Positions 32,053-44,398 of a stretch of 64,000 nt of DNA are shown here, piece after piece; within the stretch, counting starts at the first letter, position 1, and every line of letters starts with the position of its first letter. Below the pieces are notes generated by a model. That model searched no databases, was not told where the DNA came from, and saw only the letters and a program-made list of their open reading frames with translations. The stretch is from Zanthoxylum bungeanum (taxonomy: Eukaryota; Streptophyta; Magnoliopsida; Sapindales; Rutaceae): assembly GCA_019454045.1 (NCBI GenBank), contig SKCR01038125.1, positions 1-64,000 on the forward strand, written 5' to 3'. Position numbers and translations under genes: made by a program.

Positions 32053-35000
32053 ATGAGGAAGTGGACAGTCCCTTCCGTTTTGCTTCTCATTTTCCTCATC
32101 GCTCTTCTCCCAGATCAAGGTAAGCTAGTGATATTTTGTAAATCTCGCTAGTTGCATTGTTTACGAACTTATACGACGTCTGATCTGTGATTTTTTTTTC
32201 CAGGAAGAAATATACAGGCAAAAGCAGAGGATGAATCTGATAAACTAGTAGATCCGCCTAAGATTGAGGAGAAACTTGGAGCAGTACCAAATGGTTTATC
32301 AACTGATTCTGACGTGGCAAAGAGGTTAGTGAATGTTTTCAGCTATGATGCTCGCTTTTTTTTTTTATTATTCTTTTAATTTCAATTTGTTTTTTTTAAT
32401 AATTTTTTTTAAAATAATGAAATTTATTGTTTGTATTTTTGATTTAGGGAAGCGGAGTCGATCTCGAAGAGGTCGCTTCGTAATAATGCGGAGAAATTTG
32501 AATTCCAAGCTGAGGTGTCGCGGCTTATGGACATTATCATCAATTCTCTTTACAGCAACAAAGATATTTTCCTCAGAGAGTTGATTTCTAATGCTTCTGA
32601 TGTAAGCATATAATATGCTTCTCATATTTTTGATTTTTTATGCATAGATTTGGATTTATTTATTTATTTTCATTCGAAATTCAGGCCCTCGACAAGATTA
32701 GATTCCTCTCTTTGACAGACAAAGAGGTCTTGGGCGAAGGCGACAACACTAAGCTTGAGATACAGGTATGTGCTTAATTTATGATGAATCGATGATGAAA
32801 CAAGGACTGTAAACTCATTATTTAATAACTATCTTAATTAATCGATAAAGCATAATTGTGGAAATATAATTTATTAATGAAATGCAGATTAAGTTAGACA
32901 AAAAGAATAAAATTCTTTCAATTCGCGACAGAGGTATCGGTATGACTAAGGAGGATTTGATCAAGAACTTGGGAACCATAGCAAAATCTGGAACTTCAGG
33001 TGCTTATATTGTGTGAAGATCTTCTCGAATCAAATTAAGTGTTGAACAATATTAACTGTAATTATTGTTTTTTCTTGCAGCATTTGTTGAGAAAATGCAG
33101 ACAAGTGGAGACCTTAATCTGATTGGACAATTTGGTGTTGGGTTTTACTCTGTATATCTGGTTTCTGATTATGTTGAAGTAATTAGCAAACACAATGATG
33201 ACAAACAGTAAGTTTCTATGCATTGAATTGATATAAATTGTTAAATTTGGCTCTCCTAGTTTATGTATACATCAATTGACGGCAATGCCAAATGTTTGCC
33301 TCATAGGTACGTGTGGGAATCAAAGGCGGATGGGGCATTTGCAATTTCTGAGGACACGTGGAATGAACCACTGGGACGTGGAACTGAGATTAGATTGCAC
33401 CTCAGAGATGAAGCTGGGGAGTACTTGGAGGAGGGGAAGTTGAAGGTTGGTGGTTCATCATTGTTTTTCCATAGAAATTTTTATTGCTCATTTACTGTTT
33501 ATTCATTTATCAACACTGATGATTTTATATGGACTACAAGAGTTTTCGAAAATGTTTAGTTTTTTCTTTTACTCTTTCATGATGAACAAACCTTTTTTTT
33601 TTTCGAAATTATATAAATTAAGCTATTTTAACTTTGCCTAAACTTTGTGTTTAAAAAAATAGGGAAAAACCCAATTTGTGGACAAAAATACCCCTCTTAA
33701 CTATTTTTCCATTTCAAAAAACAGAAAGCCCCATCTCTTTCTCTCTTCATTTAAAAATCGTCTCAACCATTTTCCTTCACTTACACGATCTCTCTCTCTC
33801 TCTCTCTCTAAACTCTCAGTCAGTGATTTAGGTAAATTTTTTCAGAAATTTTGATATTTGAGGATAGAAATTGTTCGATATTTGGATGATAAGGAGATAG
33901 ATGTGCATTGCTTGATTTTAGGGTTTTCAAAATTGTAAAGTTTTTAATTTCTTTTGTGATACTGATTTTTGCGATGACTGGTTTGCGATGCCGTTTCACT
34001 TTCCATCACAAAGTGGTTCAAAATGTCTCAAATTTTGAAACACTTTAAGATACCTATCCATCGCAAAGAGCCTCAAATTATCACAAAGTGTCTCAAATTT
34101 AAGACACTGCGATAAGTCCATTGCAAAGTGACTCAAATTTAAGATACTTTGAGACAACTTGACATTTCAAAGTGCCTCAACGAAAACATCTGGTTTTTGT
34201 AGACATTTTGCAATAAGTTGCCTTTGCAAAGCGTCTCAAATTTAAGGCACTTTGAGACACATTGGCATCTCAAAGTGGCTCAAATGAAATGAAATATCTA
34301 TTTTTTTAAGAACTCTGCGATAAGGTGCCATCCCAATTCCCAAAGTGTCTCAAATTTAAGACACTTTTCGACATCTTGGCATCTCAAAGGGCCTCAAATG
34401 AAATACAACGGCTGTGAATTGAGATCAACCTATTACGCATAAAAATCAACAAAAGTCATGTTCTATATTACGTATAAAAATTAAGTTTAAACTATAATGC
34501 TTCCTAAAGAATTCGGTATTACTTTCATCAAAACTAGGAAAAATGTCTAGCATCCCATAAAAAATGTACATGGCAGTTGAAACACCACATTCGCCATTTT
34601 CAGGCATTTGTTGAGGGACACCCCAACCTAGTAATGCTCCATGGAATGGGTTTTGTAGAGTTGAGAGAGAGAGAGAGAGTTTGGGTTTAGAGAGTTTAAA
34701 GAGAAAAGAAGAGAGAGAGAGATTGCAAATTTCAAGTTTGGGATTTTAGGTTTTGAAATTTTTGGAAAATTTTGAATAGTTTGAAATGGTTTGAGTTGAT
34801 ATGGATCAAGGGTATTTTGTCCATAAAATAGGCCTTCGCATATTTTTTGCAATAAAAAGTTTGGACCACCAATTTTGATATTAGAAAGTTAAAATAGCAT
34901 AATTTCTAATTTCTAATATTTCCCTTTTTTTTCATGGAGATTAATATTTTATAATTTATTTTTGGCCGCAGGAGTTGGTGAAGAAATATTCTGAATTTAT

Positions 35001-36283
35001 CAATTTCCCCATCTATATCTGGGCCAGCAAAGAGGTTGATGTGGAGGTTCCAGCTGATGAGGATGAATCAAGTGATGAAGAGGAAAAAGGTACATTTTAA
35101 TGTGTTATACTGTTTAATAATGGATTTATAATTAGTGCTGATGTCATTGAGATCATTTACACTTTTGTGTGTCAGAAAATCCGCATAAGTGATGGTTACA
35201 TTTTTAACATTCTTTATATACTTAACTGCTGCAAGCAGCTGAGAAAGAAGATGAAGAAACTGAAAAAAGTGAAGACGAAAATGAAGATTCTGAGAAAAAG
35301 TCAAAGACCAAAACAGTGAAGGAAACAACTTATGAGTGGGAGCTCTTGAATGATGTTAAGGCTATATGGCTGCGAAGTCCAAAAGAAGTGACAGAGGAAG
35401 AGTACACTAAATTCTATCATTCTTTGGCAAAGGTACTTATTCCATTTTGAATAGGTGAAACAGTTTTCACAAGTTAAATAATTTGCACATTTTTTTGCTT
35501 TTCAGGATTTCAGTGAAGAGAAGCCTTTAGCATGGAGTCACTTTAATGCTGAAGGTGATGTTGAGTTCAAGGCCGTTTTGTTTGTGCCTCCAAAGGCTCC
35601 TCATGATTTGTATGAGAGTTATTACAACAACAATAAGGCCAACTTGAAGTTGTATGTTAGAAGGGTCTTCATCTCAGATGAATTTGATGAGCTTTTACCG
35701 AAATATTTGAACTTTTTGAAGGTATCAAGTACATAATTTCTTTAATTTGGTTTATTAAAAATAAGGTAAAATCAATGTCATGGTTTTTTTCTCTAATTGG
35801 TGTAGGGTCTTGTTGATTCCGACACATTACCACTCAATGTATCAAGAGAAATGCTTCAACAGCACAGCAGCTTGAAAACAATCAAGAAGAAACTCATCCG
35901 GAAGGCCCTTGACATGATCCGTAAAATTGCCGAGGAGGATCCTGATGAGTCCGCTGGTAAAGACAAGAAAGGTATGAATCAGTTCGACTTAAATTTTCTT
36001 TATTCATTGCAGCCTAGGCATTCTAGCTAACTAACCTTTTCAGTTATCTTTTGACATTCAATTCTCTTTTATTTCCAATGGGTTTGGAAATGCATTGATG
36101 TTGATTCTTGATGATGCTGCAGACGATGGAGAATCCAGCGATGATGACGACAAGAAAGGTCAATATACAAAATTCTGGAATGAGTTTGGAAAGTCCATTA
36201 AACTTGGTATCATTGAGGATGCAGCTAATAGAAACCGATTGGCAAAACTTCTCAGATTTGACAGGTATCTGGTTTATACTTTG

Positions 36284-36320
<37 letters not shown>

Positions 36321-37519
36321 GCATTACTTTGACCTTCACCTAGAAAACTCATGGTGTTTGTACTCTCATACAGCACAAAGTCGGATGGTAAATTGACTTC
36401 TCTGGACCAATACATTTCAAGAATGAAAGCTGGACAAAAGGACATCTTTTACATAACAGGCCCCAGCAAGGAACAGTTGGAAAAGTCTCCATTCCTTGAG
36501 AGGCTTAAGAAGAAGAATTATGAGGTATACTGAGAATGATTTGGCTGTTTATTGATGCAAGAGTCGACCTGTTAGTCTCTGTAATTATGTTGTATGCTTT
36601 TTTCTTGTTGGCCTTTCGATTTATGTAGTATTTCTTTATTGCCAGGTTATTTTCTTCACAGATCCAGTTGATGAATACCTGATGCAATACCTGATGGATT
36701 ATGAAGACAAAAAGTTCCAAAATGTATCCAAAGAGGGTCTTAAACTTGGTAAAGACTCTAAAGACAAGGAACTTAAGGAGTCATTTAAGGAGCTCACTAA
36801 ATGGTGGAAGGGTGCTCTTGCCAGCGAGAATGTGGATGATGTGAAAGTAAGCAACCGTTTGGATAACACTCCTTGCGTAGTTGTGACGTCAAAGTATGGT
36901 TGGAGTGCAAATATGGAGAGGATCATGCAGTCGCAGACTCTGTCAGATGCTAACAAGCAGGCGTATATGCGTGGCAAGAGGGTGCTTGAAATCAATCCAA
37001 GGCATCCAATCATCAAAGAGCTCCGGGAGAGAGTTGTCACTTACCCTGAGGTATCTTTCGTACACGGGAGCAGAATTTCATAAATTCAATTCAACACACA
37101 CTATTGCTTATATTCCCTTGGTTTGAAGGATTTTTTGTTTATGAATGTGACATTGGAAATGAGTCTGGTCTAGTGCTTAGGTTGGAAGATGGTTTATGTC
37201 TTGTGAATTAGAACGAGATGAGTCCAATTTCTGTTTTAAGCACTGAATGGTTTTTGGCTTTCAGGATGTTGGTGTTAAGCAAACAGCCCACCTCATTTAC
37301 CAGACGGCACTCTTGGAGAGTGGCTTTATGCTGAATGACCCCAAGGATTTCGCCTCCCGCTTATACAGCACAGTGAAAACAAGCCTTAACATTAGCCCTG
37401 ATGCTGCTGTTGAGGAGGAAGAAGATGTAGAACCCGAAGCTGAAGCAGAAACAAAAGAAGAAGCTTCAGCTGCTAACGAGGATGTGGATACAGAGCCTTC
37501 TGCCAAGGATGAGTTGTAG
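32053..37519 (+). CDS. SHD: Endoplasmin / GRP94, ER-resident HSP90 (SHEPHERD, HSP90-7 type), 15 exons
   Basis: Exons: 32053-32119, 32204-32324, 32448-32601, 32685-32765, 32888-32999, 33081-33207, 33307-33445, 34972-35089, 35239-35432, 35506-35721, 35806-35971, 36123-36264, 36374-36524, 36646-37050, 37265-37519. All have GT-AG borders and keep the frame, giving 815 aa. This is an ATP-dependent chaperone that folds secreted and membrane proteins in the ER lumen. Residues 1-22 are a signal peptide. The GHKL ATPase shows Glu107 and Asn111 (RELISNASD), DRGIGM (155-160) and GQFGVGFYS (194-202). An acidic charged linker spans about 295-335, the catalytic Arg in NVSREM is at 457, and a second acidic insert typical of the plant ER form is near 495-508. 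The C-terminus is acidic and ends in KDEL for ER retention. No damage is visible. The acceptor of exon 9 could alternatively be four bases upstream with one extra codon. Confidence 0.97.
33618..34906. mobile_element. Non-autonomous TIR transposon in intron 7 of the GRP94 gene
   Basis: The left edge has AAATTAAGCTATTTTAACTTT and the right edge, inverted, AAATTATGCTATTTTAACTTT. Homology continues inward on both sides (GGACAAAAATACCC against GGACAAAATACCC inverted, then CT-rich against GA-rich runs), so the inverted repeats are at least about 100 bp, suggesting a Mutator-like or foldback element. The centre holds repeats of CTCAAATTTAAGACACTTTGAGAC. It accounts for intron 7 being by far the longest (1526 bp). 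The target duplication is not clear. Coordinates are approximate. Confidence 0.6.
36286..36316. repeat. (AT)n microsatellite in intron 12
   Basis: About 14 AT units within the intron between exons 12 and 13; no effect on splicing signals is visible. Confidence 0.9.
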
Positions 37520-37565
37520 ATTGCCTAAATGCACCTCATTGTGCGTTTATTTCCGGTTTTGGAAA

Positions 37566-37610
<45 letters not shown>

Positions 37611-37850
37611 GGGTTAGTCGAAGATTATGATGTTTGTGTAATTCTCTTTTCATTTGTGTAAATCTCTTTCAACTTTCATTCTTTTTCCCTCTAGTGCTTG
37701 CTTAACAAAATATGATCTTGAATCAAGATTCTTGATTGATCTTTATTTAATTTTTTTGAAATTTCCCTGCCCTAAATAATTTAAAGAGGAGTGTATTGGT
37801 AATTAAAAATTATTAAGGTTAAAAAAATCTCAATTATTATTAAATCAACA
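37520..37850 (+). other. 3' flank of the GRP94 gene with a 38-base poly(A) run
   Basis: A single-base A run occupies about 37569-37607, some 50 bp after the stop codon. A T-rich, TTTGTGTAA-containing stretch follows (37620-37690), which could hold the true polyadenylation signals. The gene has introns, so the A run is a mononucleotide repeat, not the mark of a retrocopy. Confidence 0.7.
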
Positions 37851-39064
37851 CAACCCTTCAAACCATGCACACAATTCCTAAACGTAATGATATTTTATAT
37901 ATATTCCAATTTAGCACAACTAATATCTCAATAATAAAATAATCAAAATAACACGAGAAATTGAGATTTTTACATAGTTCGGTAATTCCATGTACGACCA
38001 TGTCTCAAGCAACTTGTAAGAGGATTCAATACACATTTGGTTTTTCGAGTGCCAATGAAATCCTTAGAAATCTTCTTTCTCGGGCTCGAAGATGATCCAA
38101 TTAGCTTATGAGTGTCAATCAATCCTTTTATGGTTCTTTAAGGATTTAAAGATGGCCTAAGTGTTTGATACAAAGAAAGTGGAGAACAAAGTTCCACCAA
38201 ATATAAAAATCTCCTAGATGAGAGTAAAACTCCGAAAAAACTCTTAATGAGTAAATGATACAAGTTAAGAACTTGATTTGAGTTTAGAGATCATTTAGTG
38301 ATCAAAGTAGGAAGGAAGAACAAGTTGAAAACGTTTAACCAAGTGCAAAATGATTCAAATGTGTTTAATTTATAATGCCCTTGAAAAACTAACCATTATT
38401 ACCATTCCAGCAAGGTTCGGATGTCCAAAGCCGTAGGGTTCGGTCGTTCGGTAGCTAAACGATCATTTAAACACAAGTCATAAATAACATTTTGGACGTT
38501 CGTTGGTACGAGACCGGATATCCAATCTTAGGATTTTCATAACATTGCTCTCTGCCAAGCTTTAGACCAGTCTACGACCAGCCATAGGACAAAACTTCGG
38601 ACGTCTGGTCTATACTATGTTTTGAAAACTTTGCAACACCCAAAGATGCATCAATCAAAATTCAATTTTTTTGAAATTAAATAAGGACTTTTTATCAAAA
38701 TCAAATATATCTTTTAAGACCGAAAAGCTTTAAAAATAATTTTGTCAATTAAGATCAAAACAAGCTTTTATAATTTGATGAAAATATATAATTTTATAAG
38801 TTATGCACATGTAAACATGATTTGAATTCTAAAGTGGTTATCATGGATAATCTTACTTCAACAAGCATTACAAAATTAAAAGCAATATATTATATACTAA
38901 TCTTCTTTAATTTTAAATGTTGGTGAGCTCCCATGATTTCCTTTGATGTTGAGCTCCTCTCTTATGCTTGCACTTCCATGAAATACTTCAAATAATGTAT
39001 TTATCTTTATGCCCTTGATATTTTATCATGATCAATATAGGGTGTGACACTTAAAAGGTCAACA
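37850..39064 (-). repeat. Probable LTR of a Sirevirus-like copia element (minus strand)
   Basis: In reverse orientation a purine-rich AAAAAGAGAAT (39065-39075) is followed by TGTTGACC (39064-39057), the layout of a PPT and LTR start. The body is AT-rich and non-coding. The lower boundary is a guess. I see no host gene in this stretch. Confidence 0.45.
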
Positions 39065-39280
39065 ATTCTCTTTTTGATAATGACAAATATTTGTATATTT
39101 AGTCATTCTAAAACACAATTCAAGCACAAGTTAGTGAAATAAAACATATGTTCACTTTTTATAATATATGTTCATTAAACATGTTCACCTTTTATAGCAT
39201 GTGTTCATGAGCACTCCAAAAAAGATCAAAATACATACCAAAATTCTTCCCCTTTTGACATTAAAAAAAAAGTGTCCAAT
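39065..39280 (-). mobile_element. Sirevirus-like internal fragment, left of element X
   Basis: Non-coding 3' internal sequence that continues across the insertion of X into 47261 (AGTGT-CCAAT-AAAGTT). Confidence 0.45.
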
Positions 39281-39886
39281 TGTACGGGCCAAATTTGGGC
39301 CCAATGGCATAACTGTCATTCCACCTTTGGGCCAATCAAGAAACCAAAGCCCTGAAACCCACCATTAGATCTAGTTTGAGAAATCAGCTTTGGACTGAGA
39401 GGCCATACCAGCCCAGAGCCCACCATCACAAATTTAACAGTTCAGGAAGGTCAATAGATTCATGAGTAATTAGATTGGGAAAACGCCTTCGGTAATGAAT
39501 TCCATTAAATCGGCAGTTACAGTCATAAACCCTGTCATTAACACATCCAACGGGTAGAAGAGATTTAAATGACCCCTCGTAAGGAGGGCCTATAAAAGAG
39601 AAGAGCCAATGCATAAAGGGGGATGACACAACACTACTCCTTGTCATCAGAGAAATCATAATACACTGCCCTCACGGCAAACAAAAGATGATTGAGGTAA
39701 CTTCAAGTCTTATTCTCCGTACAACCGACTTATTCACATTACTAACTTGAGCGTCGGAGTGCCCCCGGCACCCACCACACCGGTGGGCAGTATACTCCCG
39801 CTCACTCTACCTTTGTCTTGCAGATCGCTAGTGCCCCCAACCTACAAATTCTGATTGTGGACCTCGGGCGAAAACCAGCATCCACA
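39281..39886 (+). repeat. 5' LTR of element X
   Basis: 606 bp, TG...CA ends, flanked on the left by CCAAT. It contains CCTATAAAAGAG at about 39590, a good TATA box, and a CCCACCACACCGGTGGG palindrome near its end. Confidence 0.92.
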
Positions 39887-39910
39887 ATTTGGCGCCCACC
39901 GTGGGGCCTT
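39887..39910 (+). other. Primer binding site of element X
   Basis: ATTTGGCGCCCACCGTGGGG directly after the LTR, shared with element Y. Confidence 0.75.
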
Positions 39911-40189
39911 AGCGATTCATAGCAAGCAAAAATCACTCAGTCTACAATCCTTACAAACATAACTATCCATGGCTTCAAGCCACAAACAGACACCAGACCC
40001 GGTGGTGGCACAATTAGCCACTCTACAATTCAGTTACGATCAATGGAAGATGAAAATTGAGCCATATAAAACTCCAGTACTAGTATCTCCAATAGTATTT
40101 GGAACATTATTCTTTCTTCAACCAGGAGCAGGACTACAAGTCATCCCAACTATCTTATCAAAGCTAATCTCTTAGAAGCAGACAACAGT

Positions 40190-40540
40190 ATAGCCAGTAA
40201 AAATCCACCATCAGGGGACCATCTTTTCCATACGACATGTAAAATGATAGTCTCCTCCAGGCTATGTAGAAGGATCATCATCAACCTTTCACTACATGTG
40301 AAGATTGTCATACTCTTCATACGACAAGATAGATGGTTATCTTCTCCAGATGACACAAGTGAATCTCAATCTTTTTCACACAACATGAAATAGTGTCATC
40401 TCCTTCAGACGACGTTAAGATGATTCTCATCCCCTCCTGAGGACATGAAAGACTTATCATCTCCTTCACACTACATGAAAGTAGAATGAAGAATTTCATG
40501 GACCTTAATCCTTTCTTCATTAAATTATCGTTGGGACAAT
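40190..40540 (+). repeat. Degenerate minisatellite units in element X
   Basis: Scattered CTTCTCCAGATGACA / CATACGACATG-type units related to the 30-bp array of element Y (26505-27012). Confidence 0.65.
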
Positions 40541-42140
40541 TGGGAGAGGAATGATGAGTCAAGCAATTGGGTGTTGGAGACATGCACTCGACAAAGCTCT
40601 GTGCATAGCTATCACATGCGAACTTGCTAAGAAAGTACAAATGTACAAGGGGCATACCCCAAGAAGAGGCAAATGGCTTAAAACAAAGTCGAAGAGAAAA
40701 CCAACAAAAGAATTACAAGGGAAAAAACCCCAAACAGAATACAAACAAAGCCAAAACACAGCCCATAGGCAGTAACTATGTGCGCTGAAGCAAAAAATGA
40801 AGCTCAAGCAACCATTAGCTAGACTGGGCCCAAAAGCATAGAAAGCCCAGACCACAACGCACGAGCAACACCCACGCAAACAGAGTGTGGCCCACGCACA
40901 ACAAATCCATCAGCCCACACGTTGAACCAGACCTAATGCATAATCCAAGCCACGGAGCAAGAGCACCACACGCATGTGGAAAGCGACCATGCTACGAAGC
41001 CCAAATTTGTTAATCCATTAGCCACGTGCACAATTTGAAGTAAGCTCTCTCCAATCACGCAAGGAGCAAACAACCGCCAACATACAATCCAATAAAGCCC
41101 AAAGAACCACAATCAATCGGCCCATGTAAAACACATGTAAAACAAGGAACAATGATCGTCAGCCTAATAACAAAGCCCAACCGACCAAAACATAAAATTC
41201 TAAACTTGAGACTTATCAACTAAATAATGTCCCACATCGATTATTTTCCAAGAGAGCAACCAAAAGCTAACAACAAAACTCAACCCACATCAACTGGTGC
41301 TAGGAGCGAACATGAGGCTAACATCAAAACACATCCCACATCGCCTGATTTAGACAAGCATCATCCAAGCCCAAAGCCAGCTGAAGAGCCCCCACTCCAT
41401 GTGCAACCATCACTCGACAGGTGCAAATTTGCCACACGCAACTGTCGAAGAGAAGAATCCCTACGTATAAACAAGCACAAAAACACAAGGGACACAAAAA
41501 GAAGTAAGTCTGGCACACATAAGCTACTAGACACGACACTCAGGCATGGATTGTTTAATAAGTTACAAAAGAACAAGTAAAAACATGTTCCAGGGAGAGA
41601 AACTTTCCCCCACGTACATAAAAAAAATGAAACAAGTGTGGAGCACACATGAAAATTCAGGTAAAGAAAGCCCATACTCACTCGGCAATTTCAAAGCTGC
41701 CACACGCCAGCTCACGCAACAATCTGTCGAACTGAGCGTGAGGCCTTACAAGAAAGCTGATGATCAATAATCCAAGAAGTCCACTCGACATAGGGAAGCT
41801 CACAAGCGACAAAAAATGAAATAAATTGAGGCCAACTGCCCCAAACTGAAAAAATTGAGTTAAATAAAGGCTTCACTACCCACAGAACAAATGAAGCCCC
41901 ACGCCACATGCAAATGATGAGTGACCCACTTGACAAATCCCACATGCCATCATTGGACACCATGCATGAAATGAGCCCTTTCACACGCACAAGGGCCACG
42001 ACACTCCCCTACACTGAGCAAGGCCAAAAACCCAAGCAGGCAATATGACCAATAAGCCCGAGAGCCTTGCGGCTGCTAACATGGTGTGCGTGAACTAATC
42101 TCACGTGAAGGAGACAGAGAAATGCACTCACAACTGAATC
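40541..42140. other. Unassigned 1.6-kb segment within element X
   Basis: Richer in C and A than the surroundings, with many CCCA, CACGC and GCCCA words. Short ORFs (for example 41227-41580) carry no domain I recognise. It has no counterpart in the part of element Y seen here, so it may be an insertion or the more complete leader. No function proposed. Confidence 0.4.
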
Positions 42141-42179
42141 TTACTTTTGTAGCATGAAATCAAAGATAAGCAACAAAAC

Positions 42180-44393
42180 TGCATGATTGTCATACTATCC
42201 ATACTACAAGATGGATGGCTATCAACTTCAGGCTACATGGAAAACTCCCATCTCTCCTAGACTACTTGGAATGATTCTCAACTCCTCCCGACTAAATTAA
42301 AGTTTAGTTATCATCTTCATGCTATGTTGATTTAATATTGCCAACTTCATACTACATAAGGAATCTTTTATCATGCCCAGTAGAATGAGAACTTCCTTGG
42401 ATCTCCTTTAGGTCCAATCGACCAACCTTTATCAGATTAGGTAGTATGTAAATTCTGTGTGACTTTCATCAAAGTTTATTCTATTGTAGTATCATTGACC
42501 ATATTCAAGCCTTGTATAATTAGCAATGACCTTGATAGACATTCATCTCTTCCATACTACATATGAGGATAATCATCTTCATAGTACGTATGGAGATTAT
42601 CATCCACTCTAGACTACATGGATGGATTTCCATAAACTTTAGAAAGTATTGGAAAAGCCCAATGAACCTTCATCAGGTTCATTCGACCCTAGTCTCCTGA
42701 CCATCATCAGGTCAGGTAGAATGAAAATTTTCTTGGACCTCATTTGGTCCAATCGACCAACCTTTATCAAGTTAGGTAGTATGAAAATTCTTTTGGACCT
42801 TCATCAAGTCTAGTATAGTGGTGATTCTCATAGACATGCATTAGTTTCATTCGACCGTGTCTCATGGACCTTTGTCAGTTCCATTCGACAATAGTATCAT
42901 GGATTGGTAGAATGAAGATTCATTTAGTCCTTTCATCAAGTTCATTCGACCATAGCTTCATGGACCTTCATCAGGTCTAGTAGAGTGGTGATTCTCATAG
43001 ACATGCATTAGTTTCATTCGACCGTGTCTCATGGACCTTTGTCAGTTCCATTCGACAATAGTATCATGGATTGGTAGAATGAAGATTCATTTAGTCCTTT
43101 CATCAAGTCCATTCGACAGTAGTCTCGTAGAAGAGAGATAAGTGATGACTTTCATCAAGTTCATTCCATTGTAGTATCATGGGCCTTCTTCAGGTCTAGT
43201 ATAGTGAGTAATGACCTCATTGGATCTTCGGCAGTTCCATTCGACAACTTCATTCGACAGTAGTCTCGTAGAATAGAGATAACAATGATGGCTTTCATCA
43301 AGTTTATCTATTGTAGTCTCATGGACAATCATCAAGTCTAGTAGTATGAGAAGGAAAAACCTTCATAGACCTTCATCAGGTCTAGTAGAGTAAAGACCCT
43401 CATTGACCCATGTTAGATTTTGTAGAATGAGTAATGAAGACCCTCATAGATCTTCATCATGTCTGGAGTGTAGACTCACATGTACCTTCATCAGGTTTAA
43501 TGGAATGTGTAGATTACCATGTACCTTCATCAGGTATAATGGAGTGTGTAGACTTTCTTGGACCTTCATCAGGTCATGTAGACTCTGATGTACTTTCTTC
43601 AAGTGTTGTAGAAAGAAATCTTCTTAGACCTCCATCAGATCTGGTAATCTGTAGACTCCCTTGTACCTTTATCAATATGTATGGTCGTCTTTATACATAA
43701 GACAATGAAACATCCTCCATATGGGACATCATTATCAACCTTCAGCTCAGTCGACACAACAGACAAGTAAATGATCTCTCATTGTTTCGGTCAAATAAAG
43801 TATGCTTCTTATATTGAAGAGCCATTGACTAGTCACTCGACAGATACTCCAGACGATAGGTATCAATGTTCTCATTTCTTTACTTACCATGATTATGGTT
43901 TTGAAATTTGCAAGCAATGCCATATGACATAGTTGAAGACCTGGACTATTCCTAGTCCAGAAGACATTGAAGACTCCCCGTCGTATGGAGTGTACCTTGA
44001 ACATTCATCTGGTTCAGTCGTCTGGGAACATTCCCCATGGCTCATGTAGAGTCGAGTTCAAAAAATGACCTTCATCTGGTCTAGAAAAATTTGAAGACTC
44101 CTCTGGTATTTGACTAGTAGTATGGAGATTGTCCTGAACCTGCAACTGGTTCAGTCGACCGGGGACATCCCCCATGGACTCATGTCGAGTCAAATGAAGA
44201 TATGGACTTCCTACAGTCCATACGAACCCTCATCAGGTTCAGTCGACCGGGGACATCCCCCAAATACTCGTGTCGAGTCAAGTTATAGACATGGATTACA
44301 CATTCGTATGACTTATACCTTCCTGGCCTCAGCAAGCCCAGTCGACCAGGGACATCCCACATGGACTCATGTCGAGTCAAGTTGTAGACATGG
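42180..44393 (+). repeat. Minisatellite arrays of element X, including a 167-bp duplication
   Basis: Units of GACCTTCATCAGGTCTAGTAGAGTG type and relatives, as in element Y. A 167-bp block starting GTGATTCTCATAGACATGCA occurs at 42821 and 42988. From about 43920 the units change to the CTGGTTCAGTCGACCGGGGA type with GTGTCGAGTCAAGT. Confidence 0.8.
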
Positions 44394-44398
44394 ATTAC

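Noticed and set aside
32333..33641. Short ORFs running through intron sequence of the GRP94 gene
   Set aside because: They are parts of exons 3 and 7 extended into introns; the splice sites and frame of the 15-exon model explain them.
37569..37607. Poly(A) run as evidence that the HSP90 gene is a retrocopy
   Set aside because: The gene has fourteen introns with correct borders, so it is not a processed copy.
40559..41681. Minus-strand Cys/Phe-rich ORFs of about 100 codons
   Set aside because: They are the reverse reading of the same C/A-rich segment and have no independent support.
41227..41770. ORFs of 74-117 codons in element X
   Set aside because: No recognisable domain, overlapping frames on both strands, and a C/A-rich composition that favours chance ORFs.
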